DNA of 25,373 nt, taken from Prevotella sp. CAG:1185 (GTDB taxonomy: Bacteria; Bacteroidota; Bacteroidia; Bacteroidales; Bacteroidaceae). Of the stretch, positions 1 to 8,933 are shown one piece after another (position 1 is the stretch's first letter; each line of letters opens with the position of its first letter). The notes under the pieces are model-generated. The model made no database searches and was not told the DNA's origin. It was given only the letters and a program-made list of their open reading frames with translations. Location of the stretch: NCBI GenBank assembly GCA_000436695.1, contig HF992580.1:1-25373 (forward strand), written 5' to 3'. Made by a program: the position numbers and the translations under genes.

Positions 1-23
1 AGAAGTATCATTTGTACTAATAT

Positions 24-59
24 AAAAAGCCATGACTTCATTATTTGTCATGGCTTTTT
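24..59. terminator. Bidirectional hairpin terminator after the GH43 gene
   Basis: A perfect 13-bp stem (AAAAAGCCATGAC at 24-36 with its complement at 47-59) closes a 10-nt loop. The A run and T run at its two ends give a U-tract in either direction. It lies 31 bp beyond the GH43 stop codon, so it probably ends that minus-strand transcript. It may also end a plus-strand transcript entering from the left of the window. Confidence 0.8.
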
Positions 60-90
60 ATATAATAGGTGTATTTATTAATACTTCTTT

Positions 91-1734
91 CTATTTTGTT
101 ACATGGAACCAGTCTGCGTCAAGCCATCCTCTGTTGGCTTTTCCTGCTGGCTCTGCAGCAACGAATCCCATTTTGGCACCAATCCATTTGCCTTCACGCA
201 TTTTAAAATCTTCTCCTACGTCTTTAAATTTCTTTCCGTTAAGGCTATATGCAAAACGGCATATACCATCTTCAACTTTCATTTGCAGATAAATATCTTC
301 ATGAATAGCTGGTTGATAGTCTATTTTATCAACAGACGTAGGTTTCAGAGTTGCAATGACATTTGTAACTTCTTCCTTGCCTTTATCAGCATTTTTGCAA
401 GTAACTTGTTGCAGTTGAAACTCCTCTCCCACTCTTTTTACTATTAGTGCAGAATAGTCAAGTCCCATCATTATCAGTCCTCCGAATTGATTTTGATCTT
501 TGGCTGTAATGCGTACTTTAGCAGTTGCTGTAAATTTATCAGCAGGAGTCTTTTGAAGTAGCATGTTAGGCACTTCCCATAAATTCACAAAATCTTTGCT
601 GAGTTTGTGAGTATATATTCTGAATGTGCCAAATGCTGTTGGCATACCAAAAAATTGATTGTAGTTTGCGTGCCACTGCCATTGCTTTCCCATTATAGGC
701 TGATTAAATTCATCACTTTCTACAGGATTCATTATTGGCCATGCCTTTGATGTCTTGGGCTTTTTGTATGTATTAACAGGGTCGCCACAGTAATCTCCGT
801 CTTTGTCAATACCCATTACAGGCCAATTGTCTTTCCATGTAACAGGCTGCAGGTGAACTACTCTGCCGTAGCATCCTTTGTCCTGAAAGTGTAAAAACCA
901 ATCCTCGCCAAATGCAGTGTGTACCCATGCACCTTGATGAGGACCATTTATGTCGCTTTTACCTTGTGCCAGAACTTTCTTACATTCATATGGTCCAAAT
1001 GGACTTTTGGATCTCATTGCAAGTTGAAATCCTGTAGGCACGCCTCCTGCCGGACACATAATCCAATACCATCCGTCACGTTTATAAAATTTTGGACCTT
1101 CGCAAGTTCGATTCTCAGTACCATTACCATCAAAAACTATCACAGGCTCGCCAATAGCTTTTGTACCGTCAGCAGAAAGTTCGCGTACAACTATTACAGA
1201 GGCAAAACGTGAGCGGCTGTTTGCATAAGCACTTACGAGATAACAGCGTCCGTCCTCATCCCATAATGGTGTGCTGTCAATATTTCCTGGACCAGGAATT
1301 ACGCATACGGGATCTTCCCACTCTCCTGCCGGGTCTTTTGTCTTAACCATAAACACACCATAGTCAGGGTCACCCCAATATATGTAAAATTCACCATTAT
1401 GATATCTTATACTTGGTGCCCAGACTCCATTTCCGTGTGATGGTTTGTCGTAAATTTCATTGGGCTTTATTTCTTTGATGGCATGTCCTATTATTTCCCA
1501 GTTAACAAGATCCTTAGAATGAAGGATAGGTAATCCCGGAATACAGTTAAATGAACTTGCTGTAAGATAGTAATCTTCACCTACAGCACATACATCAGGG
1601 TCGCTATAGTCAGCGTTAATCACAGGGTTTGTGTAAGTGCCGTTACCGTTATCTGGACACCATACTTCAGAGCGATACTGCGCACATGAAATCATGGGTA
1701 CAAAGAGCAACGACATGATAAATGTCTTTTTCAT
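91..1734 (-). CDS. Glycoside hydrolase family 43 beta-xylosidase/arabinofuranosidase-like, exported
   Basis: A 547-residue hydrolase that probably removes xylose or arabinose from plant hemicellulose side chains or oligosaccharides. The N-terminus is a signal peptide ending MISC-AQ at Cys17, so it may be a lipoprotein or be cut by signal peptidase I. The GH43 five-bladed propeller fills roughly residues 30-330. Its expected acids are visible: the base Asp45 in DYSDPDV, an Asp in DSTPLWDEDG and the acid Glu in TCEGPKFY. The C-terminal 200 residues, from about NPVESDEFNQP onward, look like the concanavalin-type accessory domain of two-domain xylosidases. It starts 45 nt after the ATP-grasp gene and may share its transcript. 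No SusC/SusD pair or other sugar gene is nearby, so it is not in an obvious polysaccharide-utilisation locus. Family assignment is firm; exact substrate is not. Confidence 0.9.
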   Translation of the reverse strand: MKKTFIMSLLFVPMISCAQYRSEVWCPDNGNGTYTNPVINADYSDPDVCAVGEDYYLTASSFNCIPGLPILHSKDLVNWEIIGHAIKEIKPNEIYDKPSHGNGVWAPSIRYHNGEFYIYWGDPDYGVFMVKTKDPAGEWEDPVCVIPGPGNIDSTPLWDEDGRCYLVSAYANSRSRFASVIVVRELSADGTKAIGEPVIVFDGNGTENRTCEGPKFYKRDGWYWIMCPAGGVPTGFQLAMRSKSPFGPYECKKVLAQGKSDINGPHQGAWVHTAFGEDWFLHFQDKGCYGRVVHLQPVTWKDNWPVMGIDKDGDYCGDPVNTYKKPKTSKAWPIMNPVESDEFNQPIMGKQWQWHANYNQFFGMPTAFGTFRIYTHKLSKDFVNLWEVPNMLLQKTPADKFTATAKVRITAKDQNQFGGLIMMGLDYSALIVKRVGEEFQLQQVTCKNADKGKEEVTNVIATLKPTSVDKIDYQPAIHEDIYLQMKVEDGICRFAYSLNGKKFKDVGEDFKMREGKWIGAKMGFVAAEPAGKANRGWLDADWFHVTK

Positions 1735-1779
1735 TTGTATAGTAAATTATTTTATGTATAATAGATATTAAACTAAATT

Positions 1780-2883
1780 TCAGATAACTTTTACAAAAGT
1801 CTTTTCTATAGATTCAAATCGTAATAAATAGTTCACATCATGTATGATGTGCATAAGTTCAGCTGGAGCATTGTCATCAACTCTTGCTGAATTTGCAACG
1901 TGTCCCATTGTGCGCCGTAAATTAATTTCTACACATGGATGCAATATAAATCCGTTGCTGCTGCCAACTACCATCATGTCTATTCCGAAAGGACCACGAT
2001 ACCAATCTTTTAATATTGGAGAAAGATAATTTTGTATACGCTGACTTACAAGGGCTAATAATTCTTTAGAAAGATATTTTGATATTATTTCTTCCTTATA
2101 ACTTTCAGAGGCTATAATGTTACCGGTATAGGTTCCACAGTCAGTACTAAAAACAGATAATCCGCAATAATCGATATGTCCGTCCTCATGAGAATAAAAT
2201 TCCATGGCAAAATCCTTTATCCTATTATAATATGGTTCAACAGACAAGCCGCCTTGACGTTTTATTATATTCTTAGCCCATCCGCTTAATGATTGGCTGA
2301 TGTTAGAATCGGTGACATATCTTATTCCGCGGCCACTGCTGCTCCATGGCGCTTTAATGACAATATGTTTATATTGGTTTGCAAGCTTCAATAAATTGTC
2401 GAAGTTTGTTACATAAAAGCTTTTTCCACAAGTGATATTCTCTATACCTTTGCAGATATATTCAAGCATGCCAGATGTATGCTTGCGGTTAGACAAATCT
2501 CTAAGTTTGTCTAATAAAGAATTGTCTATTATCTGATTCGAATTTCTCCCATTAATTTTAATGCCTGATTTTGTTAGCATAGCACATAGGCTATGATCCC
2601 ATCCCCATGGCTCAATTCCCGCAAATTCGGCACCTTTTATATCATCTTTATTGACGAATACGACATCCGCATGAGGCCTATGCACTTTTGCTAAAGCCTT
2701 TATGGCATACGGAACATCGTCCACAAGAATACAGTCACCATCGTTTGCCCACAATGCCGGAATATATCCTAGATTCATTTTAAACTCTTGTATTGTATGG
2801 GGCAAAGTGATATTTTCTTCCCCATAAGCCAATGCAATATCATGCTCCGGATTAAATATATGTAACTTCACTAAAAAATGCAT
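1780..2883 (-). CDS. ATP-grasp domain protein, substrate unknown
   Basis: A 367-residue cytoplasmic protein with the marks of an ATP-grasp ligase. It has a nucleotide-binding Lys177 followed by APWSSSGRG (178-186), a GPFGIDMM strand (298-304) and a metal-binding stretch CVEINLRRTMG (317-327) with Glu319 and Asn321. The N-terminal segment KLHIFNPEHDIALAYG is characteristic of a conserved Bacteroidetes family whose reaction I do not know. ATP-grasp enzymes generally join a carboxylate to an amine or thiol through an acyl-phosphate. The ATG at 2883 gives MHFLVKLHIFN; a GTG at 2871 would give MKLHIFN, which matches how I recall relatives beginning, and is a real alternative start. A TAnnTTTGC promoter element lies 15 bp upstream. 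The GH43 gene follows after 45 nt, but no functional link is evident. Confidence 0.8.
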   Translation of the reverse strand: MHFLVKLHIFNPEHDIALAYGEENITLPHTIQEFKMNLGYIPALWANDGDCILVDDVPYAIKALAKVHRPHADVVFVNKDDIKGAEFAGIEPWGWDHSLCAMLTKSGIKINGRNSNQIIDNSLLDKLRDLSNRKHTSGMLEYICKGIENITCGKSFYVTNFDNLLKLANQYKHIVIKAPWSSSGRGIRYVTDSNISQSLSGWAKNIIKRQGGLSVEPYYNRIKDFAMEFYSHEDGHIDYCGLSVFSTDCGTYTGNIIASESYKEEIISKYLSKELLALVSQRIQNYLSPILKDWYRGPFGIDMMVVGSSNGFILHPCVEINLRRTMGHVANSARVDDNAPAELMHIIHDVNYLLRFESIEKTFVKVI

Positions 2884-2897
2884 TTATTGTTTCTGGT

Positions 2898-2906
2898 GCA
2901 AAAATA
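2898..2906 (-). promoter_or_regulatory. Bacteroidetes -7 promoter element for the ATP-grasp gene
   Basis: Minus-strand TATTTTTGC fits the TAnnTTTGC -7 consensus. No good TTTG -33 box is visible at the usual spacing, so this is only half of a promoter. It would start transcription about 10 nt before the ATG at 2883, or about 20 nt before the GTG alternative. Confidence 0.5.
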
Positions 2907-2937
2907 ATAAAAAAAAACGAGTTTTTGTAATGTATGG

Positions 2938-2969
2938 TTTGCAAATAAAGAATAAAATATTATCTTTGC
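2938..2969 (+). promoter_or_regulatory. Bacteroidetes promoter for the AAA ATPase gene
   Basis: TTTG at 2938-2941 and TATCTTTGC at 2961-2969, separated by 19 bp, form an exact match to the Bacteroidetes vegetative promoter. It sits 24 bp before the ATG at 2993. It is divergent from the ATP-grasp promoter. Confidence 0.8.
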
Positions 2970-2992
2970 AGAAGAAAACAAATTGAAAAAGA

Positions 2993-4180
2993 ATGGAAGC
3001 TTTCTTTCGTACCCATACTTACTTGGTAGAACATACAAACGCCCCCGTCCGCCGCATGTTAATGGACGAGATTAATTGGGACGAGAGGATGATTGGCATT
3101 AAAGGAACAAGAGGTGTCGGCAAAACAACCTTCCTTCTTCAATATGCTAAAGAGCATTTCGCTTCTAATGACCGTAGGTGTCTTTATGTAAATATGAACA
3201 ACTTTTATTTCCAGGGAAGAGGCATCGCTGACTTTGCCGGCGAGTTCTACAGAAATGGAGGTAAAGTGTTGCTTATTGATCAGGTCTTTAAAGAGCCTGA
3301 TTGGAGTAAGGAGTTGCGTATTTGTTATGAGAAATATCCTGGGCTTAAAATAATCTTCACTGGCAGTAGTGTCATGCATCTTAAGGAAGATAATCCGGAA
3401 CTTAACGGTATTGCCAGAAGTTATAATTTGCGTGGATTCTCGTTTCGGGAATATGTCAACCTCGTTGCCGGAACAAATTTTAAAGCGTACACTTTAGACG
3501 AAATATTGCACGACCATGAACATATAACACGGCATATATTGCCCGAAGTGTCACCTGGAAAATATTTTAAGGAGTATCTTCATCATGGATTCTATCCGTT
3601 TTTTCTTGAGCACAGAAATTTTTCTGAAAATTTGCTTAAGACAATGAATATGATGACAGAGGTAGACATCCTTCTGATAAAGCAGATAGAGTTGAAATAT
3701 CTTACAAAGATAAAGAAACTTTTCTATCAGTTGGCTGTTGACGGGCCTAAGGCTCCTAATATTAGTCAACTTGCTTCTGATATTGAGACTAGTCGTGCAA
3801 CAGTAATGAATTATATAAAGTATCTAGCTGAGGCACGTTTAATAAACATAATATATCCCGTGGGACAGAAATTTCCTAAAAAACCGGGAAAGATAATGAT
3901 GCATAACCCTAATCTTATATATGCAATATATCCTATTAGGGTTGAAGAGCAGGACTTGATGGAGACATTTTTCGTAAACTCAATGTGGAAAGACCATAAG
4001 GTTAACCAGAGCGGAAAGGATAATTGCTATATTGCTGACGAGAAAATAGAATTCAGAATATGCGATGCCACAGGAAGTGCGAAAATAAGAATGAATCCAG
4101 AAACCATATATGCCCGCTATAATACGGAAATAGGCAAAGGCAATCAGATACCATTATGGCTATTGGGTTTCCTTTATTGA
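2993..4180 (+). CDS. AAA-type ATPase, DUF4143 (ATPase plus winged helix) family, altered Walker B
   Basis: A 395-residue member of the AAA_14/DUF4143 ATPases, which are common and multicopy in Bacteroidetes and of unclear role. Walker A is GTRGVGKT (residues 38-45). The Walker B strand is KVLLIDQV (91-98) and sensor 1 is IIFTGSS (120-126). Around 255-300 the segment ISQLASDIETSRATVMNYIKYL reads as a winged helix. The C-terminal DUF4143 part follows and ends early, at GNQIPLWLLGFLY. Relatives usually carry Asp-Glu at the end of Walker B, then a His-Lys-Tyr-Pro stretch; here it is Asp96-Gln97 then FKEP. Loss of the catalytic Glu suggests weak or no ATP hydrolysis. It has its own promoter and is followed 73 nt later by nifJ, probably by chance. 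Confidence 0.85.
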   Translation: MEAFFRTHTYLVEHTNAPVRRMLMDEINWDERMIGIKGTRGVGKTTFLLQYAKEHFASNDRRCLYVNMNNFYFQGRGIADFAGEFYRNGGKVLLIDQVFKEPDWSKELRICYEKYPGLKIIFTGSSVMHLKEDNPELNGIARSYNLRGFSFREYVNLVAGTNFKAYTLDEILHDHEHITRHILPEVSPGKYFKEYLHHGFYPFFLEHRNFSENLLKTMNMMTEVDILLIKQIELKYLTKIKKLFYQLAVDGPKAPNISQLASDIETSRATVMNYIKYLAEARLINIIYPVGQKFPKKPGKIMMHNPNLIYAIYPIRVEEQDLMETFFVNSMWKDHKVNQSGKDNCYIADEKIEFRICDATGSAKIRMNPETIYARYNTEIGKGNQIPLWLLGFLY

Positions 4181-4253
4181 TATTGACACCTTATTATATT
4201 ATAAGAAAATAAGAAAGTAACAGATACACTAACATTTAATATTTTATTAAAAA

Positions 4254-7200
4254 ATGGCTAAAGAAAAAAAGTTTATCACTTGTGATGGTAACGAAGCTGC
4301 CGCTCACATTAGCTACATGTTTAGCGAAGTAGCAGCCATTTATCCTATCACACCATCTTCACCGATGGCAGAACACGTTGACGAATGGGCTGCAAAAGGC
4401 CGCAAGAACATTTTCGGACAGACCGTTTCTGTACAGGAAATGCAGTCTGAGGGTGGAGCTGCCGGTGCCGTACACGGTTCACTGCAGGCAGGAGCGCTTA
4501 CAACAACGTTCACTGCATCTCAGGGCTTGCTGCTCATGATTCCTAACATGTACAAAATCGCCGGCGAACTTCTGCCTTGCGTTTTTGATGTTTCTGCACG
4601 TTCATTGGCATCTCACTCACTGTGTATCTTTGGTGACCATCAGGATGTTATGGCATGCCGTCAGACAGGTTTCGCAATGTTCTGCGAAGGTTCTGTACAG
4701 GAGGTTATGGATCTGACAGCCGTAGCTCACTTGGCATCTCTTAAGACAAGCGTTCCGTTCCTGAACTTCTTCGACGGTTTCCGTACATCTCATGAGTACC
4801 ACAAAGTTGAGCTTCTTGAGCAGGAAGACATTGCTCCTCTGCTCGATATGGAAGATGTTAAGCGTTTCCGTGACCGTGCTCTTACACCGGAGCGTCCTGT
4901 TACACGCGGTACGGCTGAGAATCCTGAAACATTCTTCACACATCGTGAGTCTAGCAACAGCTACTATGACAAAGTTCCTGAGGTAGTTGAGCACTATCTT
5001 GGTGAAATCAGCAAGATTACAGGTCGTGAGTATCATCTGTTCTCATATTATGGAGCTGAAGATGCTGAGAGAATGATTATCCTTATGGGTTCTGCTACTG
5101 AGGCTGCTCGTGAGGCTATCGATTACCTCAATGCAAATGGTGAGAAAGTTGGTATGATTTCTGTTCACCTCTATCGTCCGTTCTCTGTTAAGCACCTGCT
5201 TGCTTCTGTTCCTAAGACAGTTAAGCGCATTGCTGTTCTTGACAGAACAAAAGAGCCGGGAGCTGAAGGTGAGCCTCTGTATCTTGACGTTAAGAGCGCA
5301 TACTATGATGTTGAGGACAGACCTCTTATCGTTGGTGGACGTTATGGTTTGGGTTCTAGCGATACAACTCCTGCATCAATCATATCTGTATTCAACAACC
5401 TGAAGCTGAATGAACCGAAGAATCACTTCACTGTAGGTATCGTTGATGATGTTACATTCACATCACTTCCTCCTGTTGAGGAGATGGCTCTTGGTGGCGA
5501 AGGTATGTTCGAGGCTAAGTTCTATGGTCTTGGTGCTGATGGTACTGTAGGTGCTAACAAGAACTCTGTTAAGATTATCGGTGACAACACTAACAAGCAT
5601 TGTCAGGCATATTTCTCTTATGACTCTAAGAAGTCTGGTGGTTTCACTTGCTCTCACCTGCGTTTCGGTGACTCTCCTATCCGCAGCACATATCTTGTAA
5701 ACACACCTAACTTCGTTGCTTGTCACGTTCAGGCTTACCTGCACATGTATGATGTTACACGTGGTCTTCAGAAGAACGGTACATTCCTGCTGAACACAAT
5801 ATTCGATGGCGAGGAGCTTGTTAACTTCATTCCTAACAAGGTTAAACGCTATTTCGCTCAGAACAACATTACTGTTTACTATATCAATGCAACAAAGATT
5901 GCACAGGAGATTGGTTTGGGCAACCGTACAAATACAATCCTTCAGAGCGCATTCTTCCGTATAACAGGCGTTATTCCTGTTGACCTTGCTGTTGAGCAGA
6001 TGAAGAAGTTCATCGTTAAGTCTTATGGCAAGAAGGGTCAGGATGTTGTTGATAAGAACTATTCAGCTGTTGACCGTGGTGGTGAATACAAGCAGCTTAC
6101 AGTTGATCCGGCATGGGCTAATCTTGAAGATGAGGCTCCTGTTGAGGATAATGCTCCTGCATTCGTTAAGGAACTTGTTCGTCCTATCAATGCACAGGCT
6201 GGTGATTTGCTGAAGGTTTCTGACTTTGTAAATCATGATACTGTTGACGGAACATGGCAGAATGGCACAGCAGCTTACGAGAAGCGTGGTGTTGAAGCAT
6301 TCGTTCCTTCATGGAATTCAGAGAACTGTATCCAGTGTAACAAGTGTGCTTACGTTTGTCCTCACGCAGCTATCCGTCCGTTCGTTCTGACAGACGAGGA
6401 GCTTAAGGGCTTTGATGACACAACTATTGAGATGAAGGCTCCTGCAGCAATGAAGGGCATGCACTTCGTTATCAAGGCTAGTGTTATGGATTGCCTTGGA
6501 TGCGGTAACTGTGCTGATGTTTGTCCTGGAAATCCGAAGAAGGGTAAGGCTCTTACAATGGTTCCATTCGCAGGAAACGATGTTGAGGCTGCTCGTTGGG
6601 ATTACTTGGTTAACAAAGTTTCAAGCAAGCAAGATCTTGTAGACATCAAGTCAAATGTTAAGAATTCTCAGTTTGCTAAACCTCTGTTCGAGTTCTCTGG
6701 AGCTTGCTCTGGTTGCGGTGAAACACCTTATGTAAAACTGATTTCTCAGCTCTTTGGTGATCGTGAGATGATAGCTAATGCTACAGGATGTTCTTCAATC
6801 TATTCTGCATCTATACCTTCTACTCCTTATTGCAAGAACGAGAAGGGTCAGGGTCCTGCATTCGACAACTCTCTGTTCGAGGACTTCTGCGAGTTCGGTA
6901 TGGGTATGGTTCTTGGTAACAAGAAGATGAAAGAGCGTGTAACAGTTCTTTTGAACGAGGCTATTGCTAAGGAGGATACTCCTGCTGAATTCAAGGCCGC
7001 AGCTCAGGAGTGGATTGACGCTCAGAACGATGCTGAAGGATCAAAGGCAGCAGCAGCTAAGCTGAAACCTATGATTGCAGCAGGTGCTGAATCTGGATGT
7101 GAGATTTGCAAGGAGCTTAAGACTCTTGATCACTATCTCGTTAAGCGCAGCCAGTGGATCATCGGTGGTGATGGTGCATCTTACGATATTGGTTACGGTG

Positions 7201-7826
7201 GTCTTGATCACGTTATCGCAAGTGGCGAAGATGTTAACATCCTCGTTCTTGATACTGAGGTTTACTCTAACACAGGTGGTCAGTCTTCTAAGGCTACTCC
7301 TCTGGGTGCTATCGCTCAGTTCGCTGCTCAGGGTAAGAGAATCCGCAAGAAGGATCTTGGTCTTATGGCAACAACTTACGGTTACGTTTACGTTGCACAG
7401 ATTGCAATGGGCGCAGACCAGGCTCAGTGCTTGAAGGCTATCCGTGAGGCAGAGGCTTATCCAGGTCCGTCACTCATCATTGCTTACGCACCTTGTATCA
7501 ACCATGGTCTTAAGGCTAAAGGTGGTATGGGTAAGAGCCAGGCTGAAGAGGCTAAGGCTGTTGATTGCGGTTATTGGCATCTTTGGAGATACAATCCTCA
7601 GTTGGCTGATGAGGGCAAGAATCCGTTCTCACTTGATTCTAAGGAGCCTGATTGGAGCAAATTCCATGACTTCCTGCTCGGTGAGGTTCGTTACCTCTCT
7701 GTAAAGAAGGCTTATCCTAACGAGGCTGAAGAGCTCTTCTCTGAGGCTGAGCGTATGGCTAAACTCCGTTACAAGAGCTACATCCGCAAGTCACAGGAAG
7801 ACTGGAGCAACGAGGCTGAGGCTTAA
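4254..7826 (+). CDS. nifJ: Pyruvate:ferredoxin (flavodoxin) oxidoreductase, single-chain
   Basis: This 1190-residue enzyme oxidatively decarboxylates pyruvate to acetyl-CoA and CO2, passing electrons to ferredoxin or flavodoxin. It is the main pyruvate outlet of anaerobic Bacteroidales. The length is usual for the homodimeric form. The N-terminal pyrimidine-binding domain (YPITPSSPMAEHVDEW) begins at about residue 30. Two ferredoxin-type 4Fe-4S motifs follow: Cys692-695-698-702 (CIQCNKCAYVCP) and Cys747-750-753-757 (CLGCGNCADVCP). The proximal cluster begins at CSGCG (818-822). The thiamine-pyrophosphate domain has GGDGASYDIGYGG and EVYSNTGGQSSKAT. The N-terminal ATG is preceded by an AT-rich leader with no clear TAnnTTTGC box. 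Two tandem terminators after the stop indicate a single-gene transcript, unless it also reads through from the ATPase gene. Confidence 0.98.
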   Translation: MAKEKKFITCDGNEAAAHISYMFSEVAAIYPITPSSPMAEHVDEWAAKGRKNIFGQTVSVQEMQSEGGAAGAVHGSLQAGALTTTFTASQGLLLMIPNMYKIAGELLPCVFDVSARSLASHSLCIFGDHQDVMACRQTGFAMFCEGSVQEVMDLTAVAHLASLKTSVPFLNFFDGFRTSHEYHKVELLEQEDIAPLLDMEDVKRFRDRALTPERPVTRGTAENPETFFTHRESSNSYYDKVPEVVEHYLGEISKITGREYHLFSYYGAEDAERMIILMGSATEAAREAIDYLNANGEKVGMISVHLYRPFSVKHLLASVPKTVKRIAVLDRTKEPGAEGEPLYLDVKSAYYDVEDRPLIVGGRYGLGSSDTTPASIISVFNNLKLNEPKNHFTVGIVDDVTFTSLPPVEEMALGGEGMFEAKFYGLGADGTVGANKNSVKIIGDNTNKHCQAYFSYDSKKSGGFTCSHLRFGDSPIRSTYLVNTPNFVACHVQAYLHMYDVTRGLQKNGTFLLNTIFDGEELVNFIPNKVKRYFAQNNITVYYINATKIAQEIGLGNRTNTILQSAFFRITGVIPVDLAVEQMKKFIVKSYGKKGQDVVDKNYSAVDRGGEYKQLTVDPAWANLEDEAPVEDNAPAFVKELVRPINAQAGDLLKVSDFVNHDTVDGTWQNGTAAYEKRGVEAFVPSWNSENCIQCNKCAYVCPHAAIRPFVLTDEELKGFDDTTIEMKAPAAMKGMHFVIKASVMDCLGCGNCADVCPGNPKKGKALTMVPFAGNDVEAARWDYLVNKVSSKQDLVDIKSNVKNSQFAKPLFEFSGACSGCGETPYVKLISQLFGDREMIANATGCSSIYSASIPSTPYCKNEKGQGPAFDNSLFEDFCEFGMGMVLGNKKMKERVTVLLNEAIAKEDTPAEFKAAAQEWIDAQNDAEGSKAAAAKLKPMIAAGAESGCEICKELKTLDHYLVKRSQWIIGGDGASYDIGYGGLDHVIASGEDVNILVLDTEVYSNTGGQSSKATPLGAIAQFAAQGKRIRKKDLGLMATTYGYVYVAQIAMGADQAQCLKAIREAEAYPGPSLIIAYAPCINHGLKAKGGMGKSQAEEAKAVDCGYWHLWRYNPQLADEGKNPFSLDSKEPDWSKFHDFLLGEVRYLSVKKAYPNEAEELFSEAERMAKLRYKSYIRKSQEDWSNEAEA

Positions 7827-7848
7827 TTTGTAGTCTTATATATGGAAT

Positions 7849-7875
7849 TCAAGGTCATTTGTTTAGTGACCTTGA
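7849..7875 (+). terminator. First hairpin after nifJ
   Basis: A perfect 9-bp stem, TCAAGGTCA (7849-7857) with TGACCTTGA (7867-7875), encloses a 9-nt loop and is followed by TTCTTT. It starts 23 bp after the nifJ stop codon. Confidence 0.65.
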
Positions 7876-7887
7876 TTCTTTAAAATA

Positions 7888-7927
7888 AAAAAGGATTGCG
7901 CAAACTTATGGTTGTGCAATCCTTTTT
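7888..7927 (+). terminator. Second, stronger terminator after nifJ
   Basis: A 16-bp stem with one G-U pair joins 7888-7903 to 7912-7927 across an 8-nt loop and ends in five T. The A run on the left lets it work for minus-strand transcripts as well. Two tandem terminators suit a very highly expressed gene such as nifJ. Confidence 0.85.
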
Positions 7928-8247
7928 ACATATACATATTTGATAAAAATATAAGTCGAAGACTTTCAGATCATTATGATTCCGTAAATATTGATTGATG
8001 CGACATATTTATTATCTTTAATCGAAGACTTAAAAACATATAGGTACAAAGTCACTATATTTTATTGAAAATCAATGCTTTAATATAAATGGCTCAATAT
8101 AATATTCGTATTATTCATGTCGTTTCAATGCGATATTGTTCGTGCCTTTATATATTTGTCCACGGGCATTAACTACAATCTGTCATTAGGCATATTGTTA
8201 AACCCAATTCGGTCGAATTCTAATGACTGATTTTATTAAAAATAAAA
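7928..8247. other. AT-rich intergenic stretch, no gene seen
   Basis: About 320 bp between the nifJ terminator and the terminator of the minus-strand lipoprotein gene. I find no credible ORF or promoter. The only pattern is a short TCGAAGACTT motif occurring twice (near 7954 and 8022), which may be chance. Confidence 0.5.
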
Positions 8248-8278
8248 GACACATCGGAATTGAACTTTCCGGTGTGCC
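8248..8278 (-). terminator. Terminator of the Skp/OmpH-like gene
   Basis: A 12-bp imperfect stem (8248-8259 with 8267-8278) containing one wobble and one mismatch. On the minus strand it is followed by a TTTTATTTTT tract, 26 bp after the stop codon. Confidence 0.65.
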
Positions 8279-8304
8279 TTTAAATAATAAATTAAATATC
8301 TTAA

Positions 8305-8904
8305 TTATTTCTTTTTTGCAACAGGTTTGTAGGCCTTGTTAAGACCTGCAATAACTTCGTTTGTTATATCGTAAGCCTTGTCTGCATATAAGATGTTGTC
8401 TCCTGCTTTGCTCAGAATAAGAGAGAATTTCTTGTCCTTATTGTAAACAGCCAGATAGTGCTGTATGCTGTCACGCAAAGCTTTGTTGAATTTCTCTGTT
8501 TCAGCCTGGAATTCTGAACCCAGTCTCTGCTGCAGAGCCTGCAAGTCAGCATTTTGTTTCTGCAGACCGGCCTGAACAGCTTCTGCCTGTTGCTGTGTAT
8601 ATTTGTTGTTCTGTATATCCTGCTGGAATTTAGCAGCAGCAGTCTGAAGAGAACGTCCCTTTGCATTTATTGTATTCTGAATGTTCTGGCTTTTCTTTTC
8701 AAGAATCAAAGAATACTCTTTGCAGAATTTATATTGAGACATAATAGAATCCACCTCTATATAAGCGATCTTCATACCTGCATTAGCGGTGGTTGTTGTA
8801 GTAGATTTCTCTTCTACTTTGGGAGCCTGCTTATTGCAAGAAGTCATAACAAGTGACATTAATGCAACAACAGCAGCTGAACAGATTATTTTTTTCATAC
8901 CCAT
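8305..8904 (-). CDS. Skp/OmpH-family periplasmic lipoprotein
   Basis: A 199-residue secreted protein. The signal peptide ends in VMTSC, so it is probably a lipoprotein anchored at its Cys. A Thr-rich linker (STTTTTANAG) follows, then the OmpH domain beginning MKIAYIEVDSIMSQY. The middle is a Gln- and Ala-rich coiled coil from about 65 to 145 (for example QTAAAKFQQDIQNNK), the long helical arms of Skp. The C-terminal strand is YDITNEVIAGLNKAY. Skp-type proteins are periplasmic holdases for unfolded outer-membrane proteins. Unlike E. coli Skp it is not next to bamA, and the lipid anchor would tether it to a membrane. The second Met, two codons in (8898), is an equally plausible start. It lies 29 nt after the small membrane protein gene and shares its promoter. 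Confidence 0.88.
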   Translation of the reverse strand: MGMKKIICSAAVVALMSLVMTSCNKQAPKVEEKSTTTTTANAGMKIAYIEVDSIMSQYKFCKEYSLILEKKSQNIQNTINAKGRSLQTAAAKFQQDIQNNKYTQQQAEAVQAGLQKQNADLQALQQRLGSEFQAETEKFNKALRDSIQHYLAVYNKDKKFSLILSKAGDNILYADKAYDITNEVIAGLNKAYKPVAKKK

Positions 8905-8933
8905 TACTGTTTTTAAAATTTATTTTATTACAC

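Noticed and set aside
91..1734. A polysaccharide-utilisation locus centred on the GH43 gene
   Set aside because: No SusC/SusD-like pair, sugar regulator or second glycosidase lies within the window next to it.
1780..2883. RiPP (graspetide-like) biosynthesis locus around the ATP-grasp gene
   Set aside because: No short precursor ORF, transporter or peptidase lies beside it, and the protein's opening is not that of graspetide ligases.
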